A program made the position numbers and the translations under genes. From Bradyrhizobium sp. YR681 (GTDB lineage: Bacteria > Pseudomonadota > Alphaproteobacteria > Rhizobiales > Xanthobacteraceae), in NCBI RefSeq assembly GCF_000282615.1, contig NZ_AKIY01000241.1, positions 1-45,646 on the forward strand: a stretch of 45,646 nt of DNA. The letters run 5' to 3'. A model generated the notes under the pieces. The model did not search any database, was not told the DNA's origin, and saw only the letters and a program-made list of their open reading frames with translations. Of the stretch, positions 1 through 8,790 are shown one piece after another. Position 1 is the first letter of the stretch. Every line of letters starts with the position of its first letter.

Positions 1-160
1 CCGGCTCGCGAACAAGACGACCACATGATCGCCCCTCAAGGATGAGCCGGGATGGGCGATACATACGACAAATCCGAATTTCGGTAAAGTGGAATATTTT
101 TACAGCAGAGGATTGACACGCGCGCGAAACAGGGGCGAACGGCGGATCGTCCGCAAGCAA

Positions 161-190
161 TAAAAAGGAGCGGTGCCGGGCACCGCTCCT
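161..190 (-). terminator. rho-independent terminator
   Basis: A near-perfect inverted repeat (12-base arms at 166-177 and 179-190, one central base) is followed, on the minus strand, by a run of five T. It lies about 90 bases beyond the stop of the minus-strand gene at 281-670 and most likely ends that transcript. Positions 1-160 hold no gene I can support. Confidence 0.8.
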
Positions 191-280
191 GAAATGAAAC
201 CGGGAAACGCGTGGGTCAGACCAGTGAACCGGTCCGCGCCGGTACGACGACGTCGAAAGCGAGCGCCCGATACGGCCGTA

Positions 281-670
281 TCAGTAGCCCGGATCGTAAT
301 AATAAGGATTACCGCCGTAATAGCCCTGACCGCCGTAATAGGGACGCGGGCGATAATAATAGTGGTCCTCATAATAGTCGCGGCGCCGCTGCTCGGCGAT
401 CACCCCGCCGATGATGCCTGCCGCGGCGCCCATGAAGGCAAGGCCCGCTGCGTTCGAGCCGCGACGATAGTGGCGACGGCGTGCGGCGCTGAAATCGGTG
501 ACGTCCGAGGAGGCCTGGCCGGCCGTGACCGCCTTTGCGGACTCCGCCCTGGCCGCTCCCGAGGACGCCGCAGCCGAGGGCGATGCAGAGGTCGCGACCA
601 GTGCCAGGCTGGCGAACGCAGCCAGGACCGCGTTGCGGCCGGCGGCGGAAATCATGGGTCTACCACTCAT
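281..670 (-). CDS. Gly/Tyr-rich secreted small protein
   Basis: This is a 129-residue protein of unknown function. The N-terminus (about residues 1-35) is an Ala-rich signal peptide. A basic RRRHYRR stretch near residue 63 is followed by a short Gly/Ala hydrophobic segment (about 74-92, AGLAFMGAAAGIIGGVIA). The tail (about 95-129) is rich in Tyr, Gly and Asp. Small exported proteins of this layout are common in Bradyrhizobium and related genera; I know no established function. The start is supported by an AGGAAGG ribosome site; an internal Met at residue 6 is an alternative. It is monocistronic, with a strong terminator downstream. Confidence 0.75.
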   Translation of the reverse strand: MSGRPMISAAGRNAVLAAFASLALVATSASPSAAASSGAARAESAKAVTAGQASSDVTDFSAARRRHYRRGSNAAGLAFMGAAAGIIGGVIAEQRRRDYYEDHYYYRPRPYYGGQGYYGGNPYYYDPGY

Positions 671-972
671 CTTGACCTTCCTCTGTTCTTACCTAAACAC
701 ACGTCAAACACACATATGAAAGCGGTCCATAACGCGCAAACCACTGAAATGGTTTCGTGATCGCGGCAATCTGCCACGCTTTGAACGATTGTAAACCGAA
801 CGGCCTGATCCAGCTTGCACCACTCAACCTGAGCGGATAATGAACAGCCGCGCCGTTTTTCGGTCGCCGTAAGCGTTTCACGTGAACCAACGCATCAACC
901 GACGCCGTCGGGATCGATGCACTTTTCAGGGTTCAACGTGACTGACGCGTCCTTTTCTTCAAGAGAAATCAG
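671..972. other. intergenic stretch, no gene seen
   Basis: About 300 bases lie between two divergently read genes. They should carry the promoters of the minus-strand secreted protein and of the plus-strand DUF2798 gene. No convincing ORF, RNA gene or long repeat was seen. Confidence 0.5.
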
Positions 973-1230
973 ATGATTGCGGTTCGCAAACTGCCGGCGC
1001 GCTATGCGCCGATCGTAATGCCATTCGTGCTGTCCATCCTCATGACGGCCGTGGTGTCGGTCATTTCGACGCTCCGAAGCCTCGGCGCGACGCCGGCCTT
1101 CCTCGCGACATGGCCGGGCGCCTGGGGGCTGTCATGGCTCGTCGCCTTTCCAACGCTGCTGATGGTGCTGCCGCTGGTCCGCCGGATCGTGGCCTGTATC
1201 GTAGCTTCCCCATCTCAACCAGGCCGATAG
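973..1230 (+). CDS. DUF2798 family membrane protein
   Basis: This 85-residue protein has two predicted membrane helices (about residues 13-35 and 48-70). The first helix region, KLPARYAPIVMPFVLSILM, is typical of the DUF2798 family, whose function is not established. The family is usually 70-90 residues, so this looks complete. The AGAG ribosome-site-like bases before the ATG are weak but suitably placed. It converges with the minus-strand chloride channel gene 49 bases downstream. Confidence 0.7.
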   Translation: MIAVRKLPARYAPIVMPFVLSILMTAVVSVISTLRSLGATPAFLATWPGAWGLSWLVAFPTLLMVLPLVRRIVACIVASPSQPGR

Positions 1231-1279
1231 AAGGCGCGGACGGCGGCGATGACGCCCGCCGTCCCGCTTCCGCGTGACC

Positions 1280-3067
1280 TTACGACAGCGCCCCCAGCAC
1301 GCCGCGCGTGGCCTTGTCGATCTCCTCGACATAGCGGCGGCGGGCGAAGGTCTCGGTGAGGAAGCCGACCACCTTGCGGCTGTCGGTGGAATCGACCACC
1401 GCCAGCATTTCGGCTTCGGCCTCGTCGAACACCGCCATCGCCGATTTCACGTTCATCTCCGGGATCAGCACGATGTCGATCAGGCGGGCGAGCTCGATCA
1501 CCTGGATGTCGTCGGCGATGGTGTCGAGATCGCTGGAGAACAGGTCCGGCAAGAGGACGAGGCCGACATATTCGTCGGCATTGTTGACGATGACGACGCC
1601 CGGCCGCGAGCCCAGCGCGAATTCGCGGCGCACTGCGGCAATGGTCGTGGTCGACGGCACCTTGCCGACGTCGGAGCGCATCAAGCGCTCGACGGTGAGG
1701 TTGCGCAGCCAGCCGACGTCGTTGGCGCTGCGGATGGTCTCGCCGCGCAGATGCAGGCGCCAGGTCGAGAAGGAATGGCCGAACATGAAGCGGACGCAGA
1801 TCGAGGTGACGATGCAGCCGGCCAAAACCACGGCGGTGACGTCGACGTTTCGGGTCATCTCGAGCACGAGGAACGACATCGTCAGGGGACCGCCGACGAT
1901 GGCGACCCCGAGCGTCGCCATGCCGGTCAGCATCGCCACCAGCGGATCGATGACGAAGTCCGGACTGATCAGCAGGAGCACCGCGGCAAAGAACTTTCCG
2001 ATCAGGCTGCCGACGAACAACGAGGCGAAGAACAAACCGCCGCGGAAGCCCGAGGCGAGCGAGATGAGACAGGCCGTCACTTTGAGGGCGATGATCAGCG
2101 CGATCAGGCCGATCGTCATGTCGTGAAACAGATCGAGCACCATGGCGCCGTGGCCGGCCGCCAGCACCTGCGGCGTGATGATGGCAAAACCGCCGACGAT
2201 GAGGCCGCCGATCGCGGGGCGGAGCCAGACCGGCAGCCATTTGAACAGGCGCTCGAACATCGAGGACGAGCGCATCACGGCAATGCCGACGCCGCTGGTG
2301 ACGAGCGCAAGCCCGATCAGCGCCAGATATTGCTCGACGCCGACGGCGCTGACCTTGGGTATCTCCAGAGAATACGGCGCGCCGCCGAGCCATTGCGCCG
2401 TCAGCGCACCGGCAAGCGAGGCCGCCAGGATCGGCGCGGCGCTGCCGACCGAATAGACGCCGACGATCAGCTCGCAAGCGTAGAAAGCACCCGTGATCGG
2501 CGCGCCGAAGGCAGCTGCGATCGCGGCGGCGGCCCCGCAGCCGACGATCAGGCGCAGATCGTTGCGGCGCAGGTTGAAGAACTTGCCAAACAGCGAGGCG
2601 ATGCCCGAGCCGATCTGGGTATAACCGGCCTCGAGGCCGACCGAGGCGCCGCAGCCGTTGGAGATCAGCGTCTGGCTCGACACCACCACGCTGTCGCGCA
2701 TCGACAGATTGCCGCCGCGCAGCGCGTTCGCCTCGATCGGGTCCACGGCGCTGGAGATCTTCATCCGCCGCCGCGACCATTCCATGATGCCGAGCGCCAG
2801 TCCGCCGAGCGCGGGCGCGATCAGCGCCGCCCAGGGACTGACACGCGCATTGGCGGACAGGCGGACATCGACGGGAATGCCGTAGATGACCATATGGGCG
2901 ATCTGCGCGATCTCGGCCATCAGCGTCACGATGGCGCCGGCCAGCGCGCCGATCACGAGGGCCAGCGGGATCAGGTAGAACTCGTTGCTGCGCAACAGCG
3001 CGCGCAGCCGAACCATGACGCGGTTCGATCCCTTGCGATCGGTGAGATGTCTGATCCGCGCGAACAC
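1280..3067 (-). CDS. CLC-type chloride channel with CBS domains
   Basis: The protein is a voltage-gated chloride channel / H+-Cl- antiporter family member of about 595 residues in the inner membrane. The N-terminal two thirds hold many hydrophobic helices. The region SVGLEAGYTQIGSG contains the Glu expected at the gating position, and GFRGGLFFASLFVG corresponds to the third selectivity loop. Both depart from the textbook GREGP and GxFxP forms. The C-terminal part (about residue 450 on) is soluble and resembles a pair of CBS domains, which bind adenosyl nucleotides in relatives. A GTG at 3067, nine bases after the aldolase stop, is my preferred start because it gives a short operon junction. 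An ATG at 3016 is an alternative. Substrate and direction of transport cannot be told from sequence. Confidence 0.85.
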   Translation of the reverse strand: MFARIRHLTDRKGSNRVMVRLRALLRSNEFYLIPLALVIGALAGAIVTLMAEIAQIAHMVIYGIPVDVRLSANARVSPWAALIAPALGGLALGIMEWSRRRMKISSAVDPIEANALRGGNLSMRDSVVVSSQTLISNGCGASVGLEAGYTQIGSGIASLFGKFFNLRRNDLRLIVGCGAAAAIAAAFGAPITGAFYACELIVGVYSVGSAAPILAASLAGALTAQWLGGAPYSLEIPKVSAVGVEQYLALIGLALVTSGVGIAVMRSSSMFERLFKWLPVWLRPAIGGLIVGGFAIITPQVLAAGHGAMVLDLFHDMTIGLIALIIALKVTACLISLASGFRGGLFFASLFVGSLIGKFFAAVLLLISPDFVIDPLVAMLTGMATLGVAIVGGPLTMSFLVLEMTRNVDVTAVVLAGCIVTSICVRFMFGHSFSTWRLHLRGETIRSANDVGWLRNLTVERLMRSDVGKVPSTTTIAAVRREFALGSRPGVVIVNNADEYVGLVLLPDLFSSDLDTIADDIQVIELARLIDIVLIPEMNVKSAMAVFDEAEAEMLAVVDSTDSRKVVGFLTETFARRRYVEEIDKATRGVLGALS

Positions 3068-3075
3068 CGCCTGCC

Positions 3076-3729
3076 CTAACCTTCCGACAGGCCGTAGCCG
3101 GCCATGCGCTGGCGGACCCGCTCGATCTCGTCGCTGGAGAGCAGCGGCGGTTTCCCGATCTGGAGGCAGCCGTGATATTGCCGCGCCAGCGTCTCGACCT
3201 CGACGGCGAGCCACATCGCCTTGTCCAGCGTCCTGCCGATCGCGATCATGCCGTGATGGTCGAGCAGGCAGGCGAGCCGGCCTGACAGCGCCCGCAGCGC
3301 GTGCTCGGACAACTCCGCCGTGCCGAAAGTGGCATAGGGCGCGCAGCGGATGCTGTCGCCGCCGGCGGCCGCGATCATGTAGTGCACCGGCGGGATGTCC
3401 ATGCCCATGATCGCCAGGATGGTGCAATAGGTCGGGTGGGCGTGGACGACGGCGCTGACGTCGTCGCGCGCTTTCAGGATGTCCAGATGGAAGCGCCATT
3501 CGCTGGACGGCTTCTGGTGGGGGGCATGCGAGCCGTCCATCGCCATGAAGACGATCTGGTCCGGCGTCATGGCCTCATAGGGCACGCTGGTCGGCGTGAT
3601 CAGGAGCCCGTCCGCATGCCGGACGCTGATATTGCCCGAGGTGCCCTGGTTGATGCCGAGCGCGTTCATGCGGCGGCAGGCGTCGATGATGGCCTGTCTC
3701 TTGGCGAGCTCGTCCGCTGTCATCGACAT
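3076..3729 (-). CDS. class II aldolase/adducin family protein (FucA-like)
   Basis: This 217-residue protein has the fold of zinc-dependent L-fuculose-phosphate aldolases and related epimerases. Visible family motifs are GTSGNIS (phosphate-binding loop, residues 29-35), PSSEW with the catalytic Glu near 77, VHAHPTY with zinc ligands His96 and His98, and the third His in DHHG near 158-159. Length matches the family (about 210-220). The substrate cannot be assigned; sugar-phosphate or related hydroxy-acid retro-aldol cleavage is the general role. The gene precedes the chloride channel gene by only a few bases, so they are probably co-transcribed although no functional link is obvious. Confidence 0.85.
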   Translation of the reverse strand: MSMTADELAKRQAIIDACRRMNALGINQGTSGNISVRHADGLLITPTSVPYEAMTPDQIVFMAMDGSHAPHQKPSSEWRFHLDILKARDDVSAVVHAHPTYCTILAIMGMDIPPVHYMIAAAGGDSIRCAPYATFGTAELSEHALRALSGRLACLLDHHGMIAIGRTLDKAMWLAVEVETLARQYHGCLQIGKPPLLSSDEIERVRQRMAGYGLSEG

Positions 3730-3920
3730 CCCGATTTCATCTCGATTTCATCTCGCTTTCTTGGCGATGCACGTTTGTTAGACCGGGAGTACGTCAAAGC
3801 AATGCGGCAGTGCAAGCGAAAGCGGCCCGGATCGCGCGCCAACGTCCCGACAGGCCGCGCGCCTCACGAAATAGACCGTAAAATCAATAATTTAACAGAT
3901 TGTCGCAGCCTGATGGCAGG

Positions 3921-4547
3921 CTAAGACAGGCTCGCCCGTACCGCCGCAATTCCGTTGATCACGAACTGCACCGAATAGGCCGCGAGCAGCATGCCGAGCA
4001 CGCGCGACAGCACCGCATTGCCGGTGCGCCCGAGGGTGCGCGCGATCAGGCTGGCGGAGACGAAGCACAGCATGCAGAGCGCGCACACCGCGAGGACGAT
4101 CGCGATGATGATCGCGAGCTTCGCTCCGTAGCCGGCATCGCCCGTCAGCAGCAGCGTGGTCGCGATCGCGCCGGGGCCGGCCATCATGGGGATCGCCAGC
4201 GGGAACACCGCGACGTCGGAGGCGTGCTCCGAGGTCGCCTTGTCGGCCTCGCGGGCCTCGCGATGCGGGCGGTCGCCGAAGATCATCTGGTAGGAGACGC
4301 CGAACAGCAAAAGCCCGCCGGCGATCTGGAAGGCGGGGATGCCGATCCCGAGCTGGCGCAGCAGCCAGTTTCCGGCCAGTGCGATCATGATCAGGATCGA
4401 GGCCGCGATCAGCGGCGCCCGCAGGGCGATCGTGCGCTTGACCGTGTCGGGCATGCCGGAGGTCGCGGCAAGGAAGGCCGGCGCAAGGCCGACCGGATCG
4501 ACCACCAGCAGCAGCGTCACGAAGGCGGACAGGGCGAAGTCGAGCAT
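3921..4547 (-). CDS. MarC family integral membrane protein
   Basis: This is a 208-residue, highly hydrophobic protein with about six membrane helices. The start LSAFVTLLLVVDPVGLAP and the central MAGPGAIATTLLL are hallmarks of the MarC/UPF0056 family. Despite the name, the family has no proven role in multiple antibiotic resistance, and its function is unknown. The start at 4547 gives the family length; a Met five codons upstream is an alternative. The gene is divergent from the DUF892 gene at 4691. Confidence 0.85.
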   Translation of the reverse strand: MLDFALSAFVTLLLVVDPVGLAPAFLAATSGMPDTVKRTIALRAPLIAASILIMIALAGNWLLRQLGIGIPAFQIAGGLLLFGVSYQMIFGDRPHREAREADKATSEHASDVAVFPLAIPMMAGPGAIATTLLLTGDAGYGAKLAIIIAIVLAVCALCMLCFVSASLIARTLGRTGNAVLSRVLGMLLAAYSVQFVINGIAAVRASLS

Positions 4548-4690
4548 GCGGCGGGGTCTCATTCGGGGTGCAGCCGCAATCCATAATGGCTCGAGACGGC
4601 CTTCGCGAGGAACATTTGCCCTCGCAGAGTCTTGGTCGCGCGAGGATTGAGGACGGGATCGCCTTCCCGTCCCCCTCAAGAGGAGGATTT

Positions 4691-5260
4691 ATGGCTAGAC
4701 AAGCAAAGAAACGTGCGAACCCGAAAAAGAGCGCGGCGCGCCGCCCGCGTCAGGCGCCCAAGATGCTGAGCGACCTGTTTCTGGAGACGCTGAAGGACAT
4801 CTATTACGCCGAGAACAAGATCATCAAGACGCTGCCCAAGATGGCCAAGGCCGCGCATTCGAAGGACCTTTCGGCGGCCTTCAACAAGCATCTGCGCGAG
4901 ACGCAGGGCCAGGTCAAACGTCTGGAGCAGATCTTCAAGATGCTGGACAAGCCGGCGCGCGGCAAGCCCTGCGAGGCCATCAACGGCATCACCGACGAGG
5001 GCGCCGAGATCATGAAGGACTTCAAGAACGCCCCTGCCCTCGACGCCGGCCTGCTCGCAGCCGCTCAGGCCGTCGAGCATTACGAGATCTCCCGCTACGG
5101 CACGCTCCGCACCTGGGCCGAGGAGCTCGGCATGCCGGAGGCGGCAAGGTTGCTCCAGGCGACGCTGGACGAGGAGGAGGCAACCGATCACTCCCTGAGC
5201 GAGCTGGCGACTTCGGTCATCAACCTCGAAGCGGAAGAAGAATACCGCGAAGCCGCCTGA
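4691..5260 (+). CDS. DUF892 / YciE-YciF ferritin-like protein
   Basis: This is a 189-residue protein. A basic Lys/Arg-rich N-terminus (residues 1-25) precedes a four-helix ferritin-like domain that begins LSDLFLETLKDIYYAEN. Conserved Glu and His residues (AVEHYEISRYGT and EEEATDHSL) fit the di-metal site of the family. YciE/YciF-like proteins are linked to stationary-phase and osmotic stress in enterobacteria; the exact activity is unknown. The ATG at 4691 is chosen because it follows a strong AGGAGG ribosome site by five bases. Its position next to hsp20 and lon suggests a general stress role. Confidence 0.85.
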   Translation: MARQAKKRANPKKSAARRPRQAPKMLSDLFLETLKDIYYAENKIIKTLPKMAKAAHSKDLSAAFNKHLRETQGQVKRLEQIFKMLDKPARGKPCEAINGITDEGAEIMKDFKNAPALDAGLLAAAQAVEHYEISRYGTLRTWAEELGMPEAARLLQATLDEEEATDHSLSELATSVINLEAEEEYREAA

Positions 5261-5446
5261 TCGGCGCGGCTCGCCCCATTGTTGCCTTTGACGCCGCGGA
5301 GCATCTCCGCGGCGTCGATGCGTCTGGCCGCAAGGGTCTGTTACGGTTCGAGAGGCAGGCATGCCCAAAACGCGCGATGCTGGAATTCCGGGGAACCGTC
5401 CCCATATCCTCGTTTTCCAACCGCAGCGCCTTCCCCGAGTTTTGCC

Positions 5447-5830
5447 ATGCAACCGAAAAATCCCCTCGACTGGATGCTGTCCGAAGCCCTGGACTCGCTC
5501 ACCCGCGCCGAACGGCTGCGCCAGCAGTTCGGCCGCCAGGAAGCCTGCTGGGAGCCGCCGATCGACGTGCTCGAGACCGAGCATGAGCTTCTGATCCTGG
5601 TGGCACTTCCCGGCGTCAATCCCGACAATGTCGAGACTGTCATCCTTGACGGCGTGCTCGTCATCTCCGGCCAGCGCACGCTTCCGCCGGAGCTTCGCAA
5701 CGCCCGCATCCACCGGCTCGAATTGCCGCAGGGGCGTTTCGAGCGCCGCATTGCATTGCCCCTTGGCCGCTACGCCATCAGCCGCTTCGTGATGGACGGC
5801 TGCGTCGCGCTGCGCCTCGCCAAATCCTGA
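5447..5830 (+). CDS. small heat shock protein Hsp20 family
   Basis: This 127-residue protein contains an alpha-crystallin domain (about residues 35-125). Recognisable strands are PPIDVLETEHEL, ALPGVNPDNVE, DGVLVISGQR and GRFERRIALP. These proteins bind unfolding clients without ATP. It lacks the usual C-terminal I-x-I tail used for oligomer assembly and stops directly after the last strand (ALRLAKS). The lon start lies eight bases after its stop, so the two form an operon that couples a holdase to a protease. The chosen ATG matches the start of a typical short N-terminal arm. Confidence 0.85.
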   Translation: MQPKNPLDWMLSEALDSLTRAERLRQQFGRQEACWEPPIDVLETEHELLILVALPGVNPDNVETVILDGVLVISGQRTLPPELRNARIHRLELPQGRFERRIALPLGRYAISRFVMDGCVALRLAKS

Positions 5831-5838
5831 GGTCGATC

Positions 5839-8256
5839 ATGGCCACCGAACAGATGAATAACGAACCGACGAATTCCCAGAACGGTCCCGACGTGAAGAT
5901 TCCCGAAGACGCACTGATCATCATTCCCGTGCGCGAGATGGTGCTGTTTCCCGGCGCCATCGCGCCGATCGCGATCGGCCGGGCGAAGTCCATCGCCGCC
6001 GCGCAGCAGGCGCTGCGCGAGCAGCGGCCGGTCGGCATCGTGCTGCAGCGCAGCCCCGAGATCGAGGAGCCCGGGCCGGACGATCTCTACCGGGTCGCGA
6101 CCATCGCCAACATCGTGCGCTACATCACCGCGCCCGACGGCACTCATCACATCGTCTGCCAGGGCGTGCAGCGCGCGCGCATCCTCGACTTCCTGCCGGG
6201 GACGCCGTTCCCTGTTGCGCGCTTCCAGCAGATCCCCGAGCCGACCACGAGTTCGCCCGAGATCGAGGCGCGCGCCCTGAACCTGCAACGCCAGGCCATC
6301 GAGGCGATCGAGCTGCTGCCGCAGGCGCCGCCCGAGCTGGTCGCGATGTTCCAGAGCACCACCGCGCCGGGGGCGCTGGCGGACCTGGCGACCTCGTTCA
6401 TGGACATCAAGCCGCAGGACAAGCAGGAGGTGCTGGAGACCATCGACCTCACCTTGCGCGTCGAGAAGGTGTCGAAGCACCTGGCCGAGCGGCTGGAGGT
6501 GCTGCGCATCAGCAACGAGATCGGCCAGAAGACCCGCGCCACCTTCGACGAGCGGCAGCGCGAGGCGATCCTGCGCGAGCAGATGGCGACCATTCAGCGC
6601 CAGCTGGGCGAAGGCGACGGCAAGGCGGCCGAGGTCGCCGAGCTGACGGCTGCCATCACCAAGGCCAGCATGCCGCCGGAAGCGGACGCGCATGCGAGGA
6701 AGGAGCTGCGCCGCTACGAGCGCATGCCCGAGGCTGCCGGCGAGTCCGGCATGGTCCGCACCTATCTGGACTGGCTGATCGAGCTGCCCTGGGCGCTGCC
6801 CGCGGAGAAGCCGATCGACATCAAGGAGGCGCGCCGCATCCTGGATGCCGACCATTTCGGCCTGGAGAAGATCAAGAGCCGGATCATCGAATATCTGGCG
6901 GTGCGCAAGCTCGCCCCGCAGGGCAAGGCCCCGATCCTGTGCTTCGTCGGCCCGCCCGGCGTCGGCAAGACTTCGCTCGGACAATCCATCGCACGCGCGA
7001 TGGATCGCCCCTTCGTGCGCGTCAGCCTGGGCGGCGTGCATGACGAGGCCGAGATCCGCGGTCACCGGCGTACCTATATCGGCGCGCTGCCCGGCAACAT
7101 CATCCAGGGCATCAAGAAGGCCGGCAGCCGCAACTGCGTCATGATGCTGGACGAGATCGACAAGATGGGCCGCGGCGTGCAGGGCGATCCCTCGGCCGCC
7201 ATGCTGGAGGTGCTCGATCCCGAGCAGAACGGGACGTTCCGGGACAATTACCTGGGCGTGCCCTTTGACCTGTCGCGCGTGGTCTTCATCGCGACCGCCA
7301 ACATGCTGGACCAGATTCCGGGTCCGCTGCTGGACCGCATGGAGCTGATCAGTCTCGCCGGCTACACCGAGGACGAGAAGCTGGAGATCGCTAAGCGCTA
7401 TCTGGTGCGGCGGCAGCTGGAGGCCAATGGCCTGACGGCCGAGCAGGCCGAGATCGAGCCGGAGGCGCTGAAGCTGGTCGTCAAGGGCTACACCCGCGAG
7501 GCCGGCGTGCGTAACCTCGAGCGCGAGATCGGCAAGGTGTTCCGCCACGCCGCGGTGCAGGTCGCCGAAGGCTCGGCTGCGAAGGTCGTGGTGACGCCCA
7601 AGGACATCGCCACGGTGCTCGGCCAGCCGCGCTTCGAGGGCGAGATCGCGCAGCGCACCAGCATTCCGGGCGTGGCCACCGGCCTTGCCTGGACGCCGGT
7701 TGGCGGCGACATCCTGTTCATCGAGGCATCGCGCGTGCCTGGCCGCGGCGGCATGATCCTGACCGGCCAGCTCGGCGAGGTCATGCGCGAGAGCGTGCAG
7801 GCGGCGCTGACGCTGGTGAAGAGCAAGGCGCCGCAGCTCGGCATCGATCAGTCGCTGTTCGAGAAGAGCGACATCCACGTTCACGTTCCCGCGGGCGCAA
7901 CCCCGAAGGACGGACCGAGCGCGGGCGTTGCGATGTTCACGGCGCTGACGTCACTGCTCACCAATCGCACGGTGAGGAGCGACACGGCGATGACCGGCGA
8001 GATCTCGCTGCGCGGGCTGGTGCTGCCGGTCGGCGGCATCAAGGAGAAGGTGGTGGCTGCGGCCGCTGCCGGATTGAAGCGGGTGATGCTGCCGGCGCGC
8101 AACAAGCGGGATTACGACGACATCCCGAAGAGCGCGCGGGACAACCTCGAGTTCATCTGGCTGGAGCGCGTCGATGAGGCCATTGCGGCTGCGCTCGAAC
8201 CGGTCGAGGCCCAGGTCGGTGCGAAAGTCGGTGCGAAGGTCGAAGCAGCGGAGTGA
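5839..8256 (+). CDS. lon: ATP-dependent protease Lon (LonA type)
   Basis: This 805-residue cytoplasmic protease has the standard order: N-terminal LON substrate-binding domain (about 25-220), helical linker, AAA+ module and serine-lysine protease domain. Walker A is GPPGVGKTS (371-379), Walker B is MMLDEID (435-441), the catalytic Ser694 lies in DGPSAG, and Lys737 in GGIKEK, which keeps the 43-residue Ser-Lys spacing of E. coli Lon. The C-terminus carries a short repeated VGAK motif. It is translated just after hsp20 and followed within six bases by a 51-codon ORF. Alphaproteobacteria often carry more than one lon; this copy linked to hsp20 may be the accessory stress version, which I infer only from context. 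Confidence 0.97.
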   Translation: MATEQMNNEPTNSQNGPDVKIPEDALIIIPVREMVLFPGAIAPIAIGRAKSIAAAQQALREQRPVGIVLQRSPEIEEPGPDDLYRVATIANIVRYITAPDGTHHIVCQGVQRARILDFLPGTPFPVARFQQIPEPTTSSPEIEARALNLQRQAIEAIELLPQAPPELVAMFQSTTAPGALADLATSFMDIKPQDKQEVLETIDLTLRVEKVSKHLAERLEVLRISNEIGQKTRATFDERQREAILREQMATIQRQLGEGDGKAAEVAELTAAITKASMPPEADAHARKELRRYERMPEAAGESGMVRTYLDWLIELPWALPAEKPIDIKEARRILDADHFGLEKIKSRIIEYLAVRKLAPQGKAPILCFVGPPGVGKTSLGQSIARAMDRPFVRVSLGGVHDEAEIRGHRRTYIGALPGNIIQGIKKAGSRNCVMMLDEIDKMGRGVQGDPSAAMLEVLDPEQNGTFRDNYLGVPFDLSRVVFIATANMLDQIPGPLLDRMELISLAGYTEDEKLEIAKRYLVRRQLEANGLTAEQAEIEPEALKLVVKGYTREAGVRNLEREIGKVFRHAAVQVAEGSAAKVVVTPKDIATVLGQPRFEGEIAQRTSIPGVATGLAWTPVGGDILFIEASRVPGRGGMILTGQLGEVMRESVQAALTLVKSKAPQLGIDQSLFEKSDIHVHVPAGATPKDGPSAGVAMFTALTSLLTNRTVRSDTAMTGEISLRGLVLPVGGIKEKVVAAAAAGLKRVMLPARNKRDYDDIPKSARDNLEFIWLERVDEAIAAALEPVEAQVGAKVGAKVEAAE

Positions 8257-8261
8257 AGGCG

Positions 8262-8417
8262 ATGAAGAAACTGCTGGAAAAAGCGAAGAACTCGGGCATA
8301 ACGCAGCGGCTGCGCCAACTGCTCGATCGTGCCATCGACCGGGTTCGCGATGCACTTGCGGCACCGGAGCCGCGGCTTCAGCCGGTCCCGGTCCGGATCA
8401 GGCGCCGCAAGGGCTGA
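8262..8417 (+). CDS. 51-residue basic protein downstream of lon
   Basis: This small ORF begins five bases after the lon stop. The lon stop region supplies a GAAGG ribosome-site-like sequence, suggesting translational coupling. The product starts MKKLLEKAKNSGITQRLRQL, has an amphipathic helical first half (LLDRAIDRVRDAL) and ends in a Pro- and Arg-rich basic tail (VPVRIRRRKG). I do not recognise a family. A terminator lies 37 bases beyond, so it closes the hsp20-lon operon. It may be a real small protein or a chance ORF. Confidence 0.5.
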   Translation: MKKLLEKAKNSGITQRLRQLLDRAIDRVRDALAAPEPRLQPVPVRIRRRKG

Positions 8418-8453
8418 ACCCCTCCGCTTCAGCCCTCGCGGTCGTCGAACATA

Positions 8454-8481
8454 AAAGGCCCCCTCCTGCGAGGGGGCCTTT
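8454..8481. terminator. bidirectional hairpin terminator
   Basis: Eleven-base arms (AAAGGCCCCCT at 8454-8464 and its complement at 8471-8481) flank a six-base loop. A-rich bases on the left arm and T on the right let it serve both the plus-strand hsp20-lon operon and the convergent HU gene. Confidence 0.8.
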
Positions 8482-8487
8482 GCGTTA

Positions 8488-8790
8488 TCAGGCCACGGCG
8501 TCCTTGGCGGCCTTGACCGGGCGGGCGCGGACGATCTTCCGGGCCGGCTTGGCCTTGAACATCATCTCTTCACCCGTAAACGGGTTGGTGCCCTTGCGCG
8601 CCTTGGTCGCGGGCTTCTTGATGACCACGAACTTGGCGAAGCCCGGCACCAGGAACAGGCCGTTCTTCTTGAGCTCCTTGTGGCCGACGTCGGTCAGCGT
8701 CTCCATGACGCTCTTGACGTCGCGCTTGGAAAGCTCGGTGGCGGTCGCAATCTTTTCGATCAACTGCGATTTGGACATTTGGGCTGGCAT
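8488..8790 (-). CDS. HU/IHF family DNA-binding protein
   Basis: This 100-residue nucleoid-associated protein matches the HU/IHF fold: two N-terminal helices (MSKSQLIEKIATATELSKRD), the GLFLVPGFAKFVVIKKPA strand region and the DNA-inserting arm around KGTNPFTGEE with Pro70. The C-terminus (about 80-100) is a Lys/Ala/Val-rich extension beyond the standard 90 residues, common in alphaproteobacterial members. The start at 8790 is backed by an AGGAGA ribosome site. It probably bends DNA in a chromosome-wide manner rather than acting on one target. Confidence 0.92.
   Translation of the reverse strand: MPAQMSKSQLIEKIATATELSKRDVKSVMETLTDVGHKELKKNGLFLVPGFAKFVVIKKPATKARKGTNPFTGEEMMFKAKPARKIVRARPVKAAKDAVA

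Noticed and set aside
1274..3079. A 601-codon plus-strand open frame
   Set aside because: Its composition (Asp, Arg, His, Gln) is that of a shadow of the chloride channel on the other strand.
5770..7884. A 704-codon minus-strand open frame
   Set aside because: It is antisense to lon with no domain or ribosome site; the plus strand encodes all Lon catalytic motifs.
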